Assembly: GCA_964342805.1 (NCBI GenBank)
Contig: CAYFHQ010000008.1
Span: 12,830 to 76,829 of the forward strand
Direction of reading: 5' to 3'
DNA: 64,000 nucleotides
DNA from: CAYFHQ01 sp964342805
GTDB taxonomy: Bacteria; Bacillota; Clostridia; Peptostreptococcales; Acidaminobacteraceae
Shown here: positions 61,433-64,000 of the stretch, one piece after another
How the letters are laid out: each line of letters opens with the position of its first letter
How positions within the stretch are numbered: position 1 is the first letter of the stretch
The notes under the pieces: generated by a model
Database searches by the model: none
What the model was told of the DNA's origin: nothing
What the model saw: only the letters and a program-made list of their open reading frames with translations
Made by a program: the position numbers and the translations under genes

Positions 61433-62690
61433 GGACATGACCTCCCAACTGTTTGAAATCCTCAAAGAAATGGGGATAGGACTTGGTTATGGCCTCAGCG
61501 TCGTCAATGGATATTGGGCCAGTTGCACAAATACTGGCTACGGTTAAGGCCATAACAATCCGGTGGTCATTCCAGCCGTGTAGGTCGCCGCCCTTTAGTG
61601 GCCTTCCACCATGGACAATCAAACCGTCAGGTGTTTCCTTAATGTCCACCCCAAGCTTGGCCAGTTCTGTGGCCATGGCCTTGATCCGGTCCGACTCTTT
61701 CAAGCGTACCCGTTCTCCACCAACGAAGGTAGTTGTCCCTTGAGCAAGAGCAGCCGCAACCGCCAGGGCTGGCAGAGCGTCAGGAATTTCACTCACGTCA
61801 ATGGTTGTTCCTTCGAGGGCGTCAGCATGGATCTCGAGATCTCCGTCCTCCAACCATGTAATCGATGCGCCCATGCGCTCTAAAATATCCAGGACTGCTG
61901 CGTCACCTTGCTCTGTCACTTGGCTAAGACCCTTCAAAGTCAGCCCCTTGCCAATGACAGCGGCAACTGCCCAAAAAGTAGCTTGAGAGTAATCTGCTTC
62001 TACCCTTACATCCTGAGCCTGATAGGCCTGCCCCCCCCCTACGATAAAGCGCTGGTAGTTGTCATTATCGACTTGGATACCAAAAGTGGACAAGGCTTTT
62101 ATAGTCATATCTACATAGCCCTTTGATTCTAATGGGCTTGTCATAATGATTTCAGAGTCTCCCTCTAGCTGAGGAAGGGCATAGAGGAGTCCTGTTATGA
62201 ACTGAGAACTTATATTTCCAGGCATGGTGTAGGTGCCCGCCTCCAGCTTGCCCTTCACATGGAGTGGCAACATGCCTTCATATGTGAATGGAATGGATTT
62301 TTCCTTAAAGATGTCGATGAAGGGGGTGATTGGGCGCTCAATTAATCTCCCTTGGCCAATAAATTGAACTTCTGAACCCGGTAACATGGCGATCGGAATC
62401 ATAAAGCGCAGGGTTGAGCCAGACTCATGGCAGTCAAAGACTGGGTTTGTCACCACGTTTGGAAGCCCCACACCCTTTACAACCACTGTGTCTGCGCTAG
62501 TTTCAAACTGGACACCTAAGTTTTCCAGACATGATAGGGTTGCCTGGATGTCCTTAGAATATATTAGATTTCTAACGGTTGACTTGCCATCTGACAGGGC
62601 CGCTGCCATTAACATCCGGTGGCTGGCGCTTTTAGACGGGGGAACCCTTACCTGTCCGTGGATTTGTCGTGGTTGAATATCTATGATCAT
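61413..62690 (-). CDS. aroA: 3-phosphoshikimate 1-carboxyvinyltransferase (EPSP synthase)
   Basis: Joins PEP to shikimate-3-phosphate. 425 residues. PSKSASHRMLM (phosphate binding), the PEP-binding loop read here as ESGSTLRFMIP rather than the enterobacterial GNAGTAMRPL, and the ERVRLKESDRI segment. The loop variant resembles class II-type enzymes. GGGAGG precedes the ATG, which overlaps the aroB stop as ATGA. Confidence 0.95.
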   Translation of the reverse strand: MIIDIQPRQIHGQVRVPPSKSASHRMLMAAALSDGKSTVRNLIYSKDIQATLSCLENLGVQFETSADTVVVKGVGLPNVVTNPVFDCHESGSTLRFMIPIAMLPGSEVQFIGQGRLIERPITPFIDIFKEKSIPFTYEGMLPLHVKGKLEAGTYTMPGNISSQFITGLLYALPQLEGDSEIIMTSPLESKGYVDMTIKALSTFGIQVDNDNYQRFIVGGGQAYQAQDVRVEADYSQATFWAVAAVIGKGLTLKGLSQVTEQGDAAVLDILERMGASITWLEDGDLEIHADALEGTTIDVSEIPDALPALAVAAALAQGTTTFVGGERVRLKESDRIKAMATELAKLGVDIKETPDGLIVHGGRPLKGGDLHGWNDHRIVMALTVASICATGPISIDDAEAITKSYPHFFEDFKQLGGHVHERNLG

Positions 62691-63760
62691 GGTAATCGCC
62701 TCCCTGTTAGCAATTGATTAAAGGTGTCCACGGCCAATGGGCGAATGGTTGCCTGCCCCATTGATTCAACAATGATCAGGTTCACCTTGTTCTGGTTTAC
62801 TTTTTTATCGTTCATCAGGTACGTTTGTATGGCTTTGAAGGGTATTGCTTCTTCTTCAATGGCATAACCAAACTTACCCGTCCATTTTTCTAAATGCTCC
62901 ACTACTTGTGACTGTCCCCAGCCCTGTTCTTTTGATAGTTTTGCCATGGCCAACATGCCCATTACCACTGCCTTGCCATGACTCATTTCGTAGTTGGACT
63001 CTGCTTCAAATCCATGGCCCAGGGTGTGACCGAAGTTGAGGATCATTCGTTTCCCCTTGTCCAGGGGGTCAACTTCTACAAATCTTTGTTTACTTTGACA
63101 ACAATGTAAAATCAGGTCTTCAGCATACCTGTGGATGTCTGTTAAGTCACTCATTTGGTCCAGGATATGACGGACCTCTTGGGCATCTATACAAGCGTAT
63201 TTGATCACTTCACCCAGTCCACTTAGAAGTTCTCTTTTGGGGAGGGTGGACAAGGTATTCGGGTCAATCAGGACAGCCTTGGGTTGATAAAAGGCCCCCA
63301 CCAAATTCTTCCCCTGGGGGAGGTTTATTGCTGTTTTGCCTCCAACGCTACTATCCACTTGGGAAAGAAGAGTTGTTGGAATTTGAATATAGTCAATTCC
63401 CCTTAGGTAGGTAGCTGCTGCAAATCCAGTTAAGTCCCCTATAACACCGCCACCAAAGGCAATAACAAGGTCTGACCGTTGTATGTGGTGGTCCGCCAGT
63501 TGCTCTAAAACATGGCCATAATGCCTAATAGACTTGCTAGACTCACCTGGTGGAAGGGGAATCCAGAGGACCTCAAAGGATTCTTCCAATTGATCCTTCA
63601 GTGCTTTTCCATAGAGGCCATCAACATTTCTGTCTGTGACTACGGCCACCCGGTCACCCTTATATAAGGTCTTTATTTGCTCGGCTACGCAGTCCAGTAT
63701 GCCCTTTTGAATATGAATTGAGTAACTGTTTTCTCCTAGATTCATTTGTACAATTGACAT
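62687..63760 (-). CDS. aroB: 3-dehydroquinate synthase
   Basis: NAD+- and metal-dependent cyclisation of DAHP to 3-dehydroquinate. 357 residues. NAD contact VIAFGGGVIGDLTGFAAATYLRG, metal ligands in QVDSSVGGKTAIN and the FGHTLGHGFE His pair. AGGAGG precedes the ATG. First gene of aroB-aroA-aroC-chorismate mutase; DAHP synthase and aroD/E/K are not in the window. No T-box is seen in its leader. Confidence 0.95.
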   Translation of the reverse strand: MSIVQMNLGENSYSIHIQKGILDCVAEQIKTLYKGDRVAVVTDRNVDGLYGKALKDQLEESFEVLWIPLPPGESSKSIRHYGHVLEQLADHHIQRSDLVIAFGGGVIGDLTGFAAATYLRGIDYIQIPTTLLSQVDSSVGGKTAINLPQGKNLVGAFYQPKAVLIDPNTLSTLPKRELLSGLGEVIKYACIDAQEVRHILDQMSDLTDIHRYAEDLILHCCQSKQRFVEVDPLDKGKRMILNFGHTLGHGFEAESNYEMSHGKAVVMGMLAMAKLSKEQGWGQSQVVEHLEKWTGKFGYAIEEEAIPFKAIQTYLMNDKKVNQNKVNLIIVESMGQATIRPLAVDTFNQLLTGRRLP

Positions 63761-63852
63761 ACGACCTCCTATTCCTATACAGCATTTTTCCCATCATACA
63801 TGATTCCTACCAAGATAGATAGGGACATTTTTGCAAAGTTTTTCTTATTATC

Positions 63853-63866
63853 GTCTGAATATTCTG
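63853..63866 (-). promoter_or_regulatory. CodY-box-like element upstream of aroB
   Basis: Same 14-base word, CAGAATATTCAGAC on the minus strand, as upstream of the opp operon; here AATATTCAGACGATA differs from the CodY consensus at four positions. It is about 95 bases before the aroB start. Confidence 0.3.
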
Positions 63867-63942
63867 CCTTCATAGATTGTTCAACCTGCACAACAATTCT
63901 TTGTAGGTCTGGTCATTTCCGTTGAAACTTCTGCATATAGCA

Positions 63943-63977
63943 ATAAAGCTGTCTACACATTGTGTAAACAGCTTTAT
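63943..63977 (-). terminator. Terminator downstream of the tRNA
   Basis: Ten-base perfect arms ATAAAGCTGT/ACAGCTTTAT with inner ACAC/GTGT pairing; it starts three bases after the tRNA CCA end. The T-run is poor. Confidence 0.6.
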
Positions 63978-63980
63978 CTA

Positions 63981-64000
63981 TGGTGCCCAGAGGCGGAATC
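63981..64000 (-). tRNA. 3' end of a tRNA (isotype not determinable)
   Basis: Minus strand reads GATTCCGCCTCTGGGCACCA to the window edge: T-loop end, CCGCC side of the T-stem, seven-base acceptor strand TCTGGGC, discriminator A and encoded CCA. The anticodon lies outside the window. Confidence 0.75.

Noticed and set aside
63761..63942. T-box riboswitch before aroB
   Set aside because: No T-box sequence or matching terminator/antiterminator pair is seen in the leader.

Overview
This 64 kb window looks like the chromosome of a motile, amino-acid-fermenting anaerobe of the Clostridia. The evidence is strong AGGAGG ribosome sites, frequent TTG/GTG starts, tight operons, a ferredoxin-linked 2-oxoacid oxidoreductase with Ptb/Buk acyl-phosphate ATP generation, cdaA-cdaR, sigma-54 and sigma-28 type promoters and many sensory proteins. 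The species cannot be named from the sequence. I see no CRISPR array, rRNA, insertion sequence or prophage. Only the 3' end of one tRNA is visible, at the right edge.

Layout. 1-3.6 kb: 3' end of class II aldolase fba, ppiB, and a large Cache-type membrane protein without an output domain. 3.7-10.3 kb: protein-quality operon tig-clpP-clpX-lon-engB, whose leader holds an intrinsic terminator. 10.3-24.4 kb: UvrD-like helicase, YeiH-type exporter, recX, rtcB, a GIY-YIG protein, a 33-residue membrane protein, TraX-like protein, esterase, nitroreductase, GNAT, radical SAM protein, CAT-like acetyltransferase, Crp/Fnr regulator and HI0933-type flavoprotein. 24.5-39.8 kb: a signalling-rich stretch with a response regulator carrying a degenerate GGDEF domain, a calcium-loop protein behind a near-perfect sigma-28 promoter, a DUF2791-like P-loop ATPase, a 7TM-CheA-like-CheX-like kinase with its CheY, and a PAS-GGDEF cyclase. 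Among them lie gdpD, selU, glmM, a GDT1-family transporter and a MATE pump.

39.8-48.2 kb: an eight-gene branched-chain 2-oxoacid operon (buk2-ptb-buk1-ATPase-ferredoxin-vor alpha/beta/gamma). It starts at a consensus sigma-54 promoter with an upstream inverted repeat that looks like an enhancer, and lpd is divergent from it. The enzymes would convert branched-chain 2-oxoacids to acyl-CoA, acyl phosphate and finally acid plus ATP. A PAS-PAS-AAA-Fis sigma-54 activator at 54.7-56.4 kb is a natural candidate regulator, by analogy with B. subtilis BkdR.

48.2-54.5 kb holds the most unusual object: an oligopeptide-type ABC importer in which both permeases carry, or carried, large extracellular domains derived from M28 aminopeptidases that have lost most metal ligands. 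No periplasmic-type binding protein gene is present. This operon alone has four apparent lesions: three single-base deletions and one amber codon in a Walker A motif. 54.7-64 kb: the sigma-54 activator, cdaA-cdaR (c-di-AMP), a DMT permease, the aromatic operon aroB-aroA-aroC-chorismate mutase, and the tRNA end.
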